This document shows, piece by piece, positions 1 to 11,271 of a stretch of DNA of 64,000 nucleotides. The DNA comes from Crambe crambe (Eukaryota > Porifera > Demospongiae > Poecilosclerida > Crambeidae), in assembly GCA_963924555.1 (NCBI GenBank), contig OZ004591.1, positions 7,254,001 to 7,318,000 of the forward strand. Reading direction: 5' to 3'. How positions within the stretch are numbered: the first letter of the stretch is position 1; every line of letters begins with the position of its first letter. The notes below the pieces were generated by a model. It saw only the letters and a list, made by a program, of their open reading frames with translations, made no database searches and was not told the origin of the DNA. Position numbers and translations under genes: made by a program.

Positions 1-2455
1 ATTAATTATAGCCACGTTGCCAAGACCTCTTTCGTCATTGATGCGTAGACTGATGACTCTTCTCTCGCCACTTTCTTCAGGTTGCAGAAAGCCATTGCTA
101 AAGTAGACAAGAGACTGAAGGAATTCAGTGTATCCAGCAGCATCGGTTCTCCCAGTGAAGTCAAAGACTCGTGTCACTGGATTGTAGAAAGTGATGAAGT
201 TTGAGAAAGATCGCCTAGGATCCACACCTATCATGTTATTACAAGATGCTAGGCAGGCATACAAATTGTTGTTGACAACACTGGAGAGCACAAGTTGCCT
301 CATTTCTCCAAACAGCGTAAATCTAGTTCCCCTGATGGAGCCACCGATACGAGCAACAATACTGTTGATCTGTGCGTCAGTTTTGGTTAGAATGGGTGCA
401 GGCATGGAGTAATTCACTCCCGATACCTGATTCAACAAAATTCTGGTGTCAAATTGACTCCGGTAGTTTCCTCTAGTTGGTTGGTATTCCACACCATCTA
501 TTAGAAGAGTCATCGAGGGGTAGCTTACTGTCAGAGATAGAAAGTGCCACAGATTATCACGAAGTCCATTGGGTAAATGTGTTCTGTCGTAGTAAAAACT
601 GAGGGCCACCTGAGTATCATAGCCATCGTCATTTACAACTGCAATATTTGGCAATGCATCTCTGAAGTAGTACACAGTCATACGTGCAGTGCTACTTTCA
701 TAAAGAGAAAAGTAGCGGTTGTTTCCAAGTTCAAAGGATGCAATATAAGAAGCATCTGAATCACTCTCAACTCTCAACCAAAAGGATAAACTGAATTGGT
801 CGGTGGTCCGTAGGAATGTAGATTTGAGACTATCAGGGATAGTGAGCCAATTGTTGGCAAGACTGTTTAAGCCATTGAAAGAATAGACAGTGAAGTTTAA
901 GCTCGGAACACGCGAAGGCCCATTGGTTGTTGCAGAAGTGGCTGAATCAAAAAAATTCTCTCGAAAGGTGAAATTACTTGCACCACAAAGTTGGAAAACA
1001 TCCCTGCATTCGGTGTTAGTGCATTCACAAACGCCATATTGATTAGGAAACGTCTCAACCTGCAAAGTTTGAGAGAAACAGACCATGAAATATTGCACCA
1101 GATATATCATCTATGGCTAGTTATCAATTTACCAGTGGTCCTCGAGTCACTGTGAGTGTGGCAACACCATCCTGTAGAAATTGACTGTCTGAGTCACTGA
1201 CCATTAATTGACCACCTGAGCCTTCAGTGAGAAACACTTGTCTCTGCCTGACGTCCAGGTCTATCAGAATAGTCTTGGTAGCTGGACTGATGACTGGTCG
1301 GTTATCTGGTATGTCGATTACTCTCACCTGTACAGTGGCAGTGTCAGTAAACATTCCATCAGTAGCTTGCACTTGAAAACTGTATGCTTGAATGGATTCA
1401 AAGTCCAAGCCAGGGTCTTGCACTGTAATGATTCCTGTTCCTCGATTCAGTTGAAAGTTTTGTACAATTTCGCTGCTGGGATTAACGATTTCAAAGAAAA
1501 CGATTCCAAGAGTATTAGTATTAGGTTCCTGATCCTCATCAGTAGCAGATATGGTTCCCACTTCGACATTAGCAACTCCTTCAGTGACACTGAAGTTGTA
1601 AATTCTGGCAGTGAAACGAGGAGGGTTATCATTGACGTTATTCACAGTGATCGCCAAGGTGGTTTCTGATGTCATGGGTGATATGGGATCTCTGTCTGCC
1701 ACTATTATAACCAGATCAAAACGCCTTTGGGATGGTGTCTCATAGTCCAAGCTGCTGGGATCCAGTACAGTTACAAGTCCATCGGATGACACAGAAAATA
1801 CGGAAGATGCAGTTTGGAAGGAATAAGTAACACCTTGACCTTCAGGGTCTGTTGCATTCAATTGTGTGACAGATGCACCCGTTTGAGCATTTTCATTGAC
1901 TGATGCAGGGATTCTTAACTCCACTGATGGAGGCAGCCGGTTGCTTGGCACGAGTAGTAAGCGGGCAGTTGCTGGCTCACTGGAAACATTACCACTTGCA
2001 GCAATGATTGTGATGTTTGGTGGAGGAGCAAGGAGAGAGTCATTTGATAGGGTGGAGACGTAACGCAGACTAGCCAAGAGGCCTTGATACTGTTCAGTTG
2101 TTGCAGGCTCACCTCCTGTAGCAACCAATTCAAATTCATACTGATTATTTACAGTATTCAGACTGATTGAAGTTCCTGAAGGAGGATCAGCTTCAATCCT
2201 GTCTGTGTCAGATCCACCGTTGATAGTAACAGTAATACGTTCCACAGGCTCTGTCACAAGATTGGCTTGGACTGTATTGGTAACCAATCTCAGAGTGTAG
2301 GGTTCACCAGATCCAAAAGGGACAAGAAAAGTTGCTTCATCACCTCCACCTTGGAATAAATTGAGAACTGGTCTCTGTGCTTCCACTCCTTGTTTTACTG
2401 CAACTAGTAAAAGAATGCCTAACAAAACTACTTTGCCAGGCGATAGCTGCGCCAT
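1..2455 (-). CDS. Cadherin-repeat / LamG-like secreted or membrane protein (5' part; runs off the left edge)
   Basis: Two exons are visible. Exon 1 (2455-1133) starts with ATG and a clear signal peptide (hydrophobic core LLGILLLVAV, then VEAQ). Cadherin-type repeats follow, with calcium-site motifs such as DPEGQ, LDYE, VNDNPP, DEDQEPN and DFES. After a 73-base intron (1132-1060), exon 2 (1059-1) stays open to the window edge in the same phase. It reads as a cysteine-containing segment and then a concanavalin/LamG-like jelly-roll fold (FSLSFWLRVE, LWHFLSLTVSYP, LLIDGVEY). Proteins of this kind act at the cell surface in adhesion or recognition. The reading is direct; the LamG call is from motif style. 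The C-terminus, and whether it is membrane anchored, lie outside the window. Its start faces RFC4 across 339 bases. Confidence 0.8.
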
Positions 2456-2794
2456 TGCAATTGCTCTGGCATGCAGTCACAGTGCTTTTTTTCTATAATG
2501 AAAAAAAAAAAAAAAAAAAAAAATCAATTATAGCTGCTACTGCTAGATTGATACTAACCTTAGTAATAGTAATAGCAAGATGTAATTGGTAGAAGACTGA
2601 TACTGATGAAAACAGAAATGCTGCAGCTTGCTGTCTGCTGCAACTGTTTAATAGCCTGCAAAAGGCGGGCGTCTCCCCTTATGAATATAACTACACAATA
2701 ATCATGCGAAATGTACACTTGTCACATACATTTCTATAGCGAATTAACAATGGCGCATTTTTAAAAATAAAGAACACACACGTGGTTAGTTTCA
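2456..2794. promoter_or_regulatory. Divergent promoter region, cadherin gene / RFC4
   Basis: The space between the two start codons contains a run of about 23 A on the + strand (2500-2523) and a CACGTG E-box at 2779-2784, ten bases before the RFC4 ATG. Transcription start sites cannot be seen from sequence alone. Confidence 0.5.
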
Positions 2795-4391
2795 ATGGAG
2801 GCCTTTTTGAAAGGCAAAACTGGTAAGGCCAAGGGTGTTGGGAGGTCTAAAGAAGCTGCACAAGTTAAAAGAGAAACTCCATGGGTAGAAAAATAGTAAG
2901 TACTTCAATAAAATGAGTGAATTATGTATTATTTCTGTCAATGGTTGGCTAGTCGTCCAAAGAGTGTCAATGATGTCGTCCATCAAGATGAGGTAGTGGC
3001 AGTTCTCAAGAAGAGTATACAAGGAGCAGATGTGAAATAATGCTACCGAGTGACGTATATTGGTTGATTTCTATCTATGCTGTAATACAGTTTCCCAACC
3101 TGCTCTTCTATGGACCACCTGGTACTGGAAAGACCTCGGCTATTCTTGCAGTGTGCCGAGATTTGTATGGTTCAGAGGGAATGAAGTTTCGTGTATTGGA
3201 ACTGAATGCTTCAGACGAGAGGGGGATCCAGGTAGTGAGGGACAAAGTCAAGGCATTTGCGCAGCAGGCTGTTGCTACAACGAGACCAGAGTGAGTGGAT
3301 GTATTATTCATAGCTTGCTCACACTAGCTGGATTCACAGCTCTGCTATTGAGAGACTTACACATGTGAATAAAATAAAGTGGGTGTCTTCATGCTATGAT
3401 TTGTGGTAGCTGATGGAGAGATAAGAATGTTTACCACTCCCTCCCACTGACTATCCTGTTGACTATTTCACCACATGCAGTGGGAAACCATGCCCCCCCT
3501 TTAAGATGATCATTCTTGACGAGGCTGACTCCATGACTTCAAGTGCCCAGGTCTCTCAGCTTCCAGTTAGGGAGGTGAACTTGATGCTGCTTTCATTTGC
3601 ATGCAGGCAGCTCTGCGACGCACAATGGAAAAACAGTCCACCAATACCCGTTTTTGTCTCATATGTAATTACATAAGCAGGTATTTCGATGGTGCCAAAA
3701 GCAAAGGAATCTTTATCAGTGCTCTTTTTTTCTTTGTGTATAGAATCATTGAACCCCTGACATCTCGTTGCTCAAAGTTTCGCTTCAAACCATTGAGTTT
3801 TGAGGTACTGAAGACTCGCCTTGAACACATAATCAATGAAGAAGGTGTTGTGTGTGGGGAGAATGTCACTGAGCAGGTGATCCAGGCCTCTGGTGGTGAC
3901 TTGAGGAAAGCCATCACTCTCTTGCAGAGTGCAAGTTATCTCAAAGGCACAGAGGGGGTGACTAGCCAGGATGTTCTTGACATTGCAGGGGTAAATTACA
4001 TCAAATTCTCACCTTTCCTGTTAATATATCTCATTTCTCTTTGCAGGTGGTTCCCCGCCCAGTTGTGGAATCTCTGTTTGCCACTTGTTACTCAAATTCC
4101 TATGAAGAATTGGAAGTTAAAGTGCGTGAGCTACTAATGGATGGATATGCAGTCTCTCAGATGTTGTTAGTACTGCATGACATGCTCATCGCCATGGACA
4201 CAATTACTGATGGACAGAAGTCAGTGATAGCAGAACGGATGGGAGTGAGTGACTCATGCAGTTGCATGTGGTAGATGCAACACTAAATTCTTGTGTAGAG
4301 GGTGGAGCATAGCTTGATGGATGGCGCAGACGAGTTTCTACAGTCAATGGACCTATTTACTGTGATCATGGGTCAACTCTGTCAAAGTTAG
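2795..4391 (+). CDS. RFC4: Replication factor C subunit 4 (clamp loader ATPase)
   Basis: Eight exons join into one frame of 353 residues: 2795-2895, 2953-3031, 3091-3290, 3481-3550, 3607-3680, 3744-3990, 4047-4244, 4299-4391. The protein is an AAA+ ATPase: Walker [10 protein letters not shown], the [11 protein letters not shown] segment, Walker [10 protein letters not shown], sensor 1 around CLICNY, and the arginine-finger motif [10 protein letters not shown] (SRC). The N-terminus MEAFLKG and the C-terminal collar helix match animal RFC4, and its length is close to the usual 363. It is one of the small RFC subunits that open PCNA and load it on primed DNA in the nucleus. The 3' end lies 84 bases from the stop of PHF14, which runs the other way. 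Canonical GT-AG introns throughout. Confidence 0.95.
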
Positions 4392-4475
4392 GCAGCCAGC
4401 AGAGTGTATGCAATCATTTACAACATTATTGTTGTTGTGTCGTGTTTTATTACAGTGTTAAAAAAAACAATGGAG

Positions 4476-7400
4476 TCACCTTTTTTTCTTTTTCTTTGTT
4501 TGCTTGACCTGAAAATGTTATATGCATTTAAGAACACTTGAAGGAAAAGGTCAATATACATACCTGGTAATCTGGATAACTCAGCACTTTGGGAACCTTG
4601 ATTTTGCGTCCAGAGCGTGATGATGGCTCGTCAAAATTTGCCATAACAGGTAGCAGTTCATCACCACTACTACAGCAGCAGTTGTGGCACTGCCTATACA
4701 TATTTACATGTGACTGATGAGAGAGGTTGCTTGCTATTCGGAAAGATGGATTACCAGCCCCATTTAGCAGATTTCTTAGGGACCTTGCTAAGTGGTGGAT
4801 CCAGACACCCAATGTGATAATACTGATTGCACGTATCACACAAAGCCATGAGATATTGTTCTTCACTTTTGTGACAAACTGCACACACCACTTCTTTGTC
4901 CACCATCTCAGAGGACCTTTCCTCTTCAAGGAAATCGGGCAGCTGAAATGGCATTAATACTCTCAAAAAGGATTATGTATAAATAGCACAGCTCATTCTA
5001 CCACATCTAAATTTAAACGGTACCTGACTGAATCCAAATTTGGACAGATGCCTGTAGAGTGAGCTGACTCTGTTCTGCGTCCCTTGACCACATGAATAGC
5101 TTCTACTGAGTGACCGTTGCAGATAAGTTAGTTGATGCTTCACTTGAGCCTGTTCTTTCTCCAGATTTTCATGTGCAGAGTTCAAGGCTTCTTGTTGCTG
5201 CTGCAGAGATTGGATGAGGTTCTGCCGTTCTGGGTAAATGCCACATGAAATAACAAGGACAATCCATAATCATTGCTCACCGTGGAAATAACTGACAAAG
5301 TCTGTAGTGAGAGCTGGTGCAATCTTCCTACGGGATTCCACCTCTAACTCCTGCATCATACGGATATTTAAAACTGACAAGAAATGAGTAAAGAACAACC
5401 TCTGAAATGTGTCCAAGCAACTTTGCTTTCATTGTAAGCCTCTTCAGAGCTAATAATTACACTCCATGAAACCAGCATTTGACATCGTGCTAATATCTCA
5501 CCACTTGGAACTGTATGAAGCAAACGCTCTTCTTGGTTAAAGCATTGTTCAGGTTGGTAATAATTCTGCATCTTCTCAAAGAACTTGCTGTACTGGACCT
5601 CGGCCTCAATCAGATAATGTTGAATCTATAAGCATGCAGTTTAATAGTCGTTACTATTGGTGCTCTTTTCCTCACCCTCTCATCCGACTCATCAAATGCA
5701 AATTTCTTTTGCTTGTTAATCACAGCGAGGTAATCTCGACGCTAGGATGAAATAGAGGTGCTTATCCTGATTGAGCCCCAACTTACGTACCTTCCTTTTT
5801 ATAGTGTCCTTGTCTGCATGTGCTTTGCAGTGAGCAAAGAAAGGATCACACAATTCTTTATTTTCCTCTTCCTCATCACTGTCCACTTCACACAGCAGTC
5901 CATGTTGCTGAGCACTACACACAAAAAGACCTTACCGTGAATATACCATTGAAGAACTACAAAGTTACATCGAGTCTCCTCCTCCCACATTATTCTATGC
6001 ACGCACCAAGTCACATGAAAGGAACTCTTGCACAGTCCAGCATCACATCCAATGCACACACCAGTTTTACTCATACGCAAGTCAGTGCACAGCTGACACA
6101 CTTTACTTCCCCAGCGAGAGGCAGGAAACTGGTCCAAGGTCACTCCGCTCAACTGGCTTGGCTCCACATACTCAATGTTGGGTGTGTAAAGGCTACAGAC
6201 CACGTGGACCCATCTGCCACGTACATGCATGCAATGATCCAGGTATCACCATTGCATGTCAACACAACACTCACTTTCCATTTATGGTTTGCTTGAAGAG
6301 ACCTCCAATGGTGGGGCAAAGTTCACAGCACTACGGAATTAATATCAAGATAATTATTAGAAAGACCAGCAGATAACGTAGAGCCTACACAGAGAGCAGA
6401 GGTTATACCAGCCTTGCATGTATCACAGAACCAAGGAACAGTAGTGAAAGAGGATAGGTCTGAACGATCCTCTCTAATATCCTCCTGTTCAGGAACACCA
6501 TAACAACCTAGAGGACAACTAGTTAGTTGGCAAATGCACAGACTAAGTACATGTACCTTCATGAACAGCAATTCCACATCTGTCACACTCCACCAAGTCA
6601 CCATCTTCACCACTACATTAGTGACACATACATTAGCACCGAGTATTCAGGAGTTACATACCTATCTTCAAGGCAAACACTACAGAGAGGCACTTCATAT
6701 TTTTCAGATGCTGACTGTGACAGCTGCTGTACACTGTAAGATTCACTTACTCCACTAACTTCATCATCAGAAAGAACTACACATCAACGTGCAGGTGAAT
6801 TTCTGGCCGGGGTTAAACAACAACTGACCTTTACTAACACTTGCAGAGGTGGCAACGTTAGCCTCTGTCCCACTAGAACTTAGTGACGAGTTGCTATCCA
6901 CTGCATGCATAATTAAAAATTATACAGTGATATGATATGCAAGCTCACTCACCATCTGACACAGCTTCAGGTGCAAACTCGAGGTCACTGCTGTCTGCAT
7001 CACTCCCCTCCAAATCCACCCCATACTTTGCCCCAAGCAAATACAAGTCCACATCCTTAGTTGGCTTAATTGCTCGTTGTGAGCGTCGCACAATCAATGG
7101 GTTGTATTCATTTGCTGACTCAGCAGGTTGACTAGTGTCTTCTGAGTTGTTGGTGGAGTCCCGTGGCTCGTCCTCACCAGGTTCTTCAGAAGGTATGGGT
7201 GTCACCTGCCTATTAGCACCTTCAGACTCCACTGAATCTAGCAAAAGAAGCAGTAGTCACTATGATAGTCGAGGCTACCAAGTTTCATACCCTCTGAATC
7301 CACATGTTCATCTTCAGGAGCAAACTCAGCATCACTGGAGTCTGAACCATCACTCGCAAACGATATACCAAAAGTAGTTTTCAAGTCAACCAATTGGTCC

Positions 7401-7522
7401 TTTCTAGCTGGTTTGGCTGGCTCTCTCTTGGACCTCCAAGCTATGAAATTGCTTAGCTAGCGAGCTAGTCATACTCAGCACTTGTAACTCTACTCACCTA
7501 CAGATGCTGGGTTTGTAGACAT
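4476..7522 (-). CDS. PHF14: PHD finger protein 14-like chromatin reader
   Basis: Seventeen exons join into 682 codons without a stop: 7522-7498, 7440-7291, 7237-6953, 6900-6829, 6776-6662, 6612-6557, 6507-6389, 6330-6275, 6213-6007, 5914-5791, 5741-5676, 5625-5502, 5373-5281, 5229-5024, 4942-4755, 4693-4564, 4508-4476. An acidic N-terminal part precedes a first PHD finger (CSVCLED...VECDRCGIAVHEGCYGV). An extended zinc-knuckle/PHD follows (ELCPT, WVHVVCSLYTPNIEY, GVCIGCDAGLCKSSFHVTC), then a coiled coil, then a further PHD (CAVCHKSEEQ...ALCDTCNQYYHIGCLDPPL...WQCHNC) and a lysine-rich tail. This order is that of PHF14, a nuclear protein that binds the histone H3 tail. A 3' AATAAA lies on the - strand near 4447. 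The ATG is only 19 bases from the MRPS24 ATG. Confidence 0.9.
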
Positions 7523-7541
7523 GGCTTATTAGTTTAGAGTC

Positions 7542-8246
7542 ATGGCTGAAGCTGCTCTCACTGCTGCCAGTACTCCACGGTTTTTGCGCCTAAACAAAAC
7601 ACGATCGATCGAGTCCACGTGCAAAGGTCATCGACCCTTTTCCAGCTGGCTTGAAGATGAGGTTGTGCTGGGTAAGTATAATGCTCACAGGGCTGTTATT
7701 AAGGCTCAATAACATCTTTCTTCCTTTTATATAGAGACTAATCTCAATAGGTAGGAGGCATATTCACTCATCAGTTATCAGAGGGAAAGCTGGAGTGCAT
7801 AGAGTTACTGCCACTGGAGATTACGCGCTAACCTATGAACAAGCACAGCCCCCTTACAAAATCGGCATTACCAAGTCTTGGAACACCTGGAACTCAAGTA
7901 AGTTGGTGATGTGAGTCGTAATTGGGAGGCACTTGTCCTCTATCTTTACCCAGGTAGTCTGAAGAACCCTTGGCGCCATCCTATGAACACTGTGATAGAG
8001 GATCAGTTCATTAGAAAGTTTGTGCTGGGAACATGGTACAAAGTGTGGTTGAGTGAAGTAGTGATCAAGAGACGACACAATGACTTGATCATATGTGGGA
8101 TAGTGTGTCCTTTGCCTTCAATAGACCTCATTCATTTCCTTATTGGATACACCGAAGAACTACTTTCACACATGCTCAAATGTAATGTCAAACTGGAGGT
8201 ACAATGTGTACCCTCGAGGAAAACTGTCATTCATAAATGTGTCTAA
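7542..8246 (+). CDS. MRPS24: Mitochondrial small-subunit ribosomal protein uS3m
   Basis: Three exons, 7542-7671, 7751-7897 and 7954-8246, give 189 residues. The mature part reads RRHIHSSVIRGKAG, then ALTYEQAQPPY, EDQFIRKFVLGTWY, KRRHNDLIICG, FLIGYTEELLSHML and a VPSRKTVIHK end. These are the conserved blocks of animal MRPS24 (uS3m), part of the head of the mitoribosomal small subunit. The first exon encodes an N-terminal segment with several basic residues, reasonable as a mitochondrial presequence. No other in-frame Met exists before the conserved part, so ATG 7542 is chosen. That exon also contains a 13-base word shared with two other promoters (7632-7644). Confidence 0.9.
7632..7644 (-). 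promoter_or_regulatory. Shared 13-base word TGGAAAAGGGTCG, copy 1
   Basis: The - strand reads TGGAAAAGGGTCG here, followed by A, inside exon 1 of MRPS24 and about 110 bases upstream of the PHF14 start codon. The same word occurs at 24364-24376 and 44893-44905, each near a start codon. The role is inferred from recurrence and position. Confidence 0.4.
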
Positions 8247-8315
8247 TTGTCAACTATAGTCATAATATTGGATTATGGACAGAATAATGAACCAGTTTTT
8301 TTTTGATGACAGAAA

Positions 8316-8954
8316 TTAAAATGTAAGAGCCACTACAGCTCCAGTTGCAAATCCACTGGTTATGTACACATGTTGCTGACAGAATTTGATGACTTTTGTA
8401 GTAAGTGGACTGTCTGAAGTACCACTGAAACTTTGGACTCTGCTGAGCCGATCTTGCATAACCACACCTAGTCTGCTCCAGTTGATTTTTATAAGGCCTA
8501 GTGCTGATGCACCCTACAACCATAGAACCAGTAACTACTAGATAAATCATGCCTCATTCCACTCACTTGCACTGCAATAAAAGAACAACCAACAAGAAAT
8601 GCTGCAGTTTTACTTACTTTCCGAAATAGGTACCCAGAAAACCTAACAGTATACAAGATGAAATTGGGGTGTGGTTTAATTAGGGATTACAGGTGCACTT
8701 ACCAACCAACTCCAAAACTAATGCCAAATTGCTGAATGGGCGAGGAACGAATGGCATAGGTTACCACTGTGTTCCATGTCCTGTTAACTTGATGACGATC
8801 AACTTCCAGAGATGATATAACTTCTTCTGCCCCTGCAATGCTTGATCTCGTAGATTTCATATCTTTAGCTTAACATTATCATACCGCCTATAACTCCTTC
8901 ATCAACTTTTCTCAGTACGCTATCTCGAGAAAGATGACTAGAACCCTCAGCCAT
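8316..8954 (-). CDS. FUNDC1: FUN14-domain mitochondrial outer-membrane protein
   Basis: Four exons, 8954-8885, 8832-8703, 8642-8567 and 8513-8316, join to 157 residues. The core is the FUN14 domain: QQFGISFGVGWFSGYLFRKV, then KTAAFLVGCSFIAVQ, IKINWSRL and a C-terminal hydrophobic segment YITSGFATGAVVALTF. This gives about three membrane segments, and the size fits FUNDC1/FUNDC2 (about 155). In vertebrates FUNDC1 sits in the outer mitochondrial membrane and acts as a mitophagy receptor through an N-terminal LC3-binding motif. I do not see a clear YxxL motif in this N-terminus, so the mitophagy role is not shown here. Divergent partner: MRPL44, 84 bases away. Confidence 0.85.
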
Positions 8955-9038
8955 GGCTCCCAACAGTCTCACTTAGTAAGTGGGTGTGTTTGGTAAAATG
9001 GGCATTATTAAGAAATTAGCCACGTGGGCTTCGTTAAG
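8955..9038. promoter_or_regulatory. Divergent promoter FUN14 gene / MRPL44 with E-box
   Basis: The 84 bases separating the two ATGs hold one CACGTG at 9021-9026. Both products are mitochondrial, so shared control is plausible but not shown. Confidence 0.45.
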
Positions 9039-9995
9039 ATGTCCACAACCAGGAATTTTAGAAGGTACTTTAGCACTAGATGGGCCTTAAGGGGAAGTTG
9101 TTATTCCGGTGCCCGACTTTTGTGCACAGTAAACGTTTCAGATGATCTCCAGACGAAGCCAGTTGATCAAAGGCCTCCTGACCCCAAAACTGGTCTGCCT
9201 AGGAAGTATAACAATTGGAAGTATACTACTGAACTCTCTGCCTTGGCCGTACGTCTTGGTTATAAAATGGAAGATGTTCCTTCTTTGAAAAGTGCTTTAG
9301 ACCAGCACGGACACACTAAAGCAATTTCGCCAAGCCGTCTCTCGTTATTGGGCAAGTCGACAATGTTTCACTATGTCAACGAATACCTGTATTTCTCCTA
9401 TCCAATGATGAATGGCTCAATGCTCCTGGACCTTAGCAATTCCATCACCAATTCAGATGCTCTTATCGAACTGTCAAACTACCTTGGAATAACTGACCTC
9501 ATTAAGACCAAAGTCAACTTGAGCATTCCATTGAACATGGACGTCATAGTGCAGTCATTTTGTGGAGTGATAGGTGCTATTTATCAGGACAGAGGCTCAA
9601 TATCAGCCAAGAAATTAGTTCACGACTTCATTCTACCTTCCTTGGCAGGTAAAGATCTGGAGGAAGTCATTAAACTCGAGCATCCTCGTCTCATGCTTTG
9701 CTCAATCCTTTCAAGTCAGAAACGACCCAAGCCAGTTTCAAGACTACTGAGTGAGAGTGGGAGAGCCACACACTTTCCTTCCTTTGTGGTTGGAGTTTAT
9801 TCTGGGGAGACTATGCTGGGACAGGGAACTGGAACATCTCTGCGTCGCGCCGAGAAGGAAGCGATGTTAACTGCTCTTCGTTCTCACTTTCAAAAAGAAC
9901 TTTCTGAAGTGGCCTTACCATCAGACCATGAAGACTTGTCTGCAGAAACAGAATGTGAGGAAGAAATAATAGTTGGAAGGAACGATAGTGCATAG
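9039..9995 (+). CDS. MRPL44: Mitochondrial large-subunit ribosomal protein mL44 (RNase III-like fold)
   Basis: A single-exon gene of 318 residues. I start at ATG 9039 because the frame further upstream has only GTG. The N-terminus (MSTTRNFRRYFSTRWALRG) is rich in Arg, Ser and Thr with no acidic residue, like a presequence. Next comes LPRKYNNWKYTTEL, a degenerate RNase III domain (about residues 65-205, IYQDRGSISAKKLVHDF), then a double-stranded RNA binding fold (VVGVYSGETMLGQGTGTSLR...AEKEA). mL44 is a structural protein of the mitochondrial large subunit. An acidic tail follows the dsRBD. The intron-less state contrasts with its intron-rich neighbours. Confidence 0.9.
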   Translation: MSTTRNFRRYFSTRWALRGSCYSGARLLCTVNVSDDLQTKPVDQRPPDPKTGLPRKYNNWKYTTELSALAVRLGYKMEDVPSLKSALDQHGHTKAISPSRLSLLGKSTMFHYVNEYLYFSYPMMNGSMLLDLSNSITNSDALIELSNYLGITDLIKTKVNLSIPLNMDVIVQSFCGVIGAIYQDRGSISAKKLVHDFILPSLAGKDLEEVIKLEHPRLMLCSILSSQKRPKPVSRLLSESGRATHFPSFVVGVYSGETMLGQGTGTSLRRAEKEAMLTALRSHFQKELSEVALPSDHEDLSAETECEEEIIVGRNDSA

Positions 9996-10055
9996 TCTTG
10001 ACATCACGACATTGTTATATTGTTATAATGTTGTTTGAGGATGATGGTACTCTGT

Positions 10056-11220
10056 TTAGGATTTTGGAGTGGGAATGGGATAGAGGTCTCCATGATCTTC
10101 AATAAACCATGAAAGTGGCACTTGCTGATTTTCAGTATATCGGATTGAACTAATAATATAATTATAATTATGGCATAATAATAACACGATTATAACTACC
10201 TTTTCTATTGTAAGGATGTGAGCCGCTTCTAACAATGCACTGTAGTAGGCTAAGCATTGCTGATGAGGCTAGAACTTTCTGGTTGAGAGGTAGACTCTCA
10301 AAGTAATCCAGATCAACAGCAAAGGGGTTAGGTGGGGAGGGAGAGGTGCAGACTTCAACCAATTCAGCTATCACATCCCACACCTGGGTATCTGAGATTA
10401 CAGCAGGAAATCAAAATATCTTACAGTACTACTTCCAATGCAATTCACCTGAATGTAGCCAGTTGGAAGTAGAATGGAGTTGGAGGGGATAGTCCTTTTC
10501 AATAGCATCCTTTGGCAGCTTAACTAGACGTTCATGGTTGGAACGTACCTGATTACGACATCGGAGGAGTACCAACACACATCATCATTACATGTGTACA
10601 TATGATCACTTACCCATACATAAGGGCTTGCATAACGGGCATAACAAGCTATCAGGAACATAGTGCAACTTTCATCCTCGAGAGAAAGAACCATGCATTT
10701 AATAACTCTTTTACATTTAATATCATGTGCATACCATGTCATCCTCACTGGCTGCTGGACTAGCTGGAGGGAGCCCCACATCAATGTACCCATAACCACT
10801 CAATCTCTTTTGTCGCTTATGACTAATGAGAATGCTATCACTGAATGTATGTAAGATTATTATTAGGACCAGGCAGGCAGTATAGGTAGAGAACCCACGG
10901 CTCTTTGGGTAGCAAAGGCTCGTCAGTGTCCCTGATAAGTGAAGAAGATGGGGAAGTGGTGGCAGACAGGAGAATGGGCAGAGTAGGCTCATTGGTGATG
11001 CTACATATTAGTTCTTCCCGACCCCGCACACGAGTGGCAAAATATTTGAACCCCTGGGGTATAATGAACTCAATAAATACACGAGCTAGACAGATATAGA
11101 TGTGTACCTTCACACAGCCCAGCTTACATAAGCTGTTTATGAACTTTTGTAATTTCTTTTTTTCTGCCTAAAATCAATAAAATAAAGTAGCCAGCTAAAT
11201 TTGTACTATGTATGTACCAT
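10056..11220 (-). CDS. Unrecognised 247-residue protein; first coding exon may be only ATG
   Basis: Eight exons fit with all phases consistent: 11220-11218, 11167-11108, 11053-10899, 10840-10735, 10676-10614, 10548-10449, 10391-10200, 10120-10056. The first would contribute only the Met codon, followed directly by GTACAT as donor. I do not recognise the family. The protein has a basic start (AEKKKLQKFINSLCKLG), a Ser/Pro-rich stretch in the middle, blocks FATRVRGREELICSITNEPT and SMFLIACYARY-like (CTMFLIACYARYASPYVW), an acidic-hydrophobic block FAVDLDYFESLPLNQKV, and ends VPLSWFIEDHGDLYPIPTPK. There is no signal peptide or long membrane segment, so it is probably soluble. It shares a 51-base divergent promoter with the CEP63-like gene. 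A different upstream start cannot be excluded. Confidence 0.6.
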
Positions 11221-11271
11221 TATTTTAATCACTCTTGTAAACTTATGACGTCACAAAAAATTTCAAGAAAA
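11221..11271. promoter_or_regulatory. Divergent promoter with palindromic CRE (TGACGTCA)
   Basis: A full cAMP-response-type palindrome TGACGTCA lies at 11246-11253, between the start codon of the unknown - strand gene and that of the CEP63-like gene. It is a CREB/ATF-type site by sequence only. Confidence 0.45.

Noticed and set aside
191-412. Open frame on + strand over the cadherin gene
   Set aside because: The - strand is open without a break across 1059-1 and encodes a recognisable fold; the + frame is a shadow.
2500-2523. Poly(A) run as evidence of a retrocopy
   Set aside because: There is no intron-less gene copy next to it. It looks like a simple homopolymer in a promoter.
9024-9038. 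Upstream extension of MRPL44 to 9024
   Set aside because: The codon at 9024 is GTG; the first ATG in frame is 9039 and begins a good presequence.
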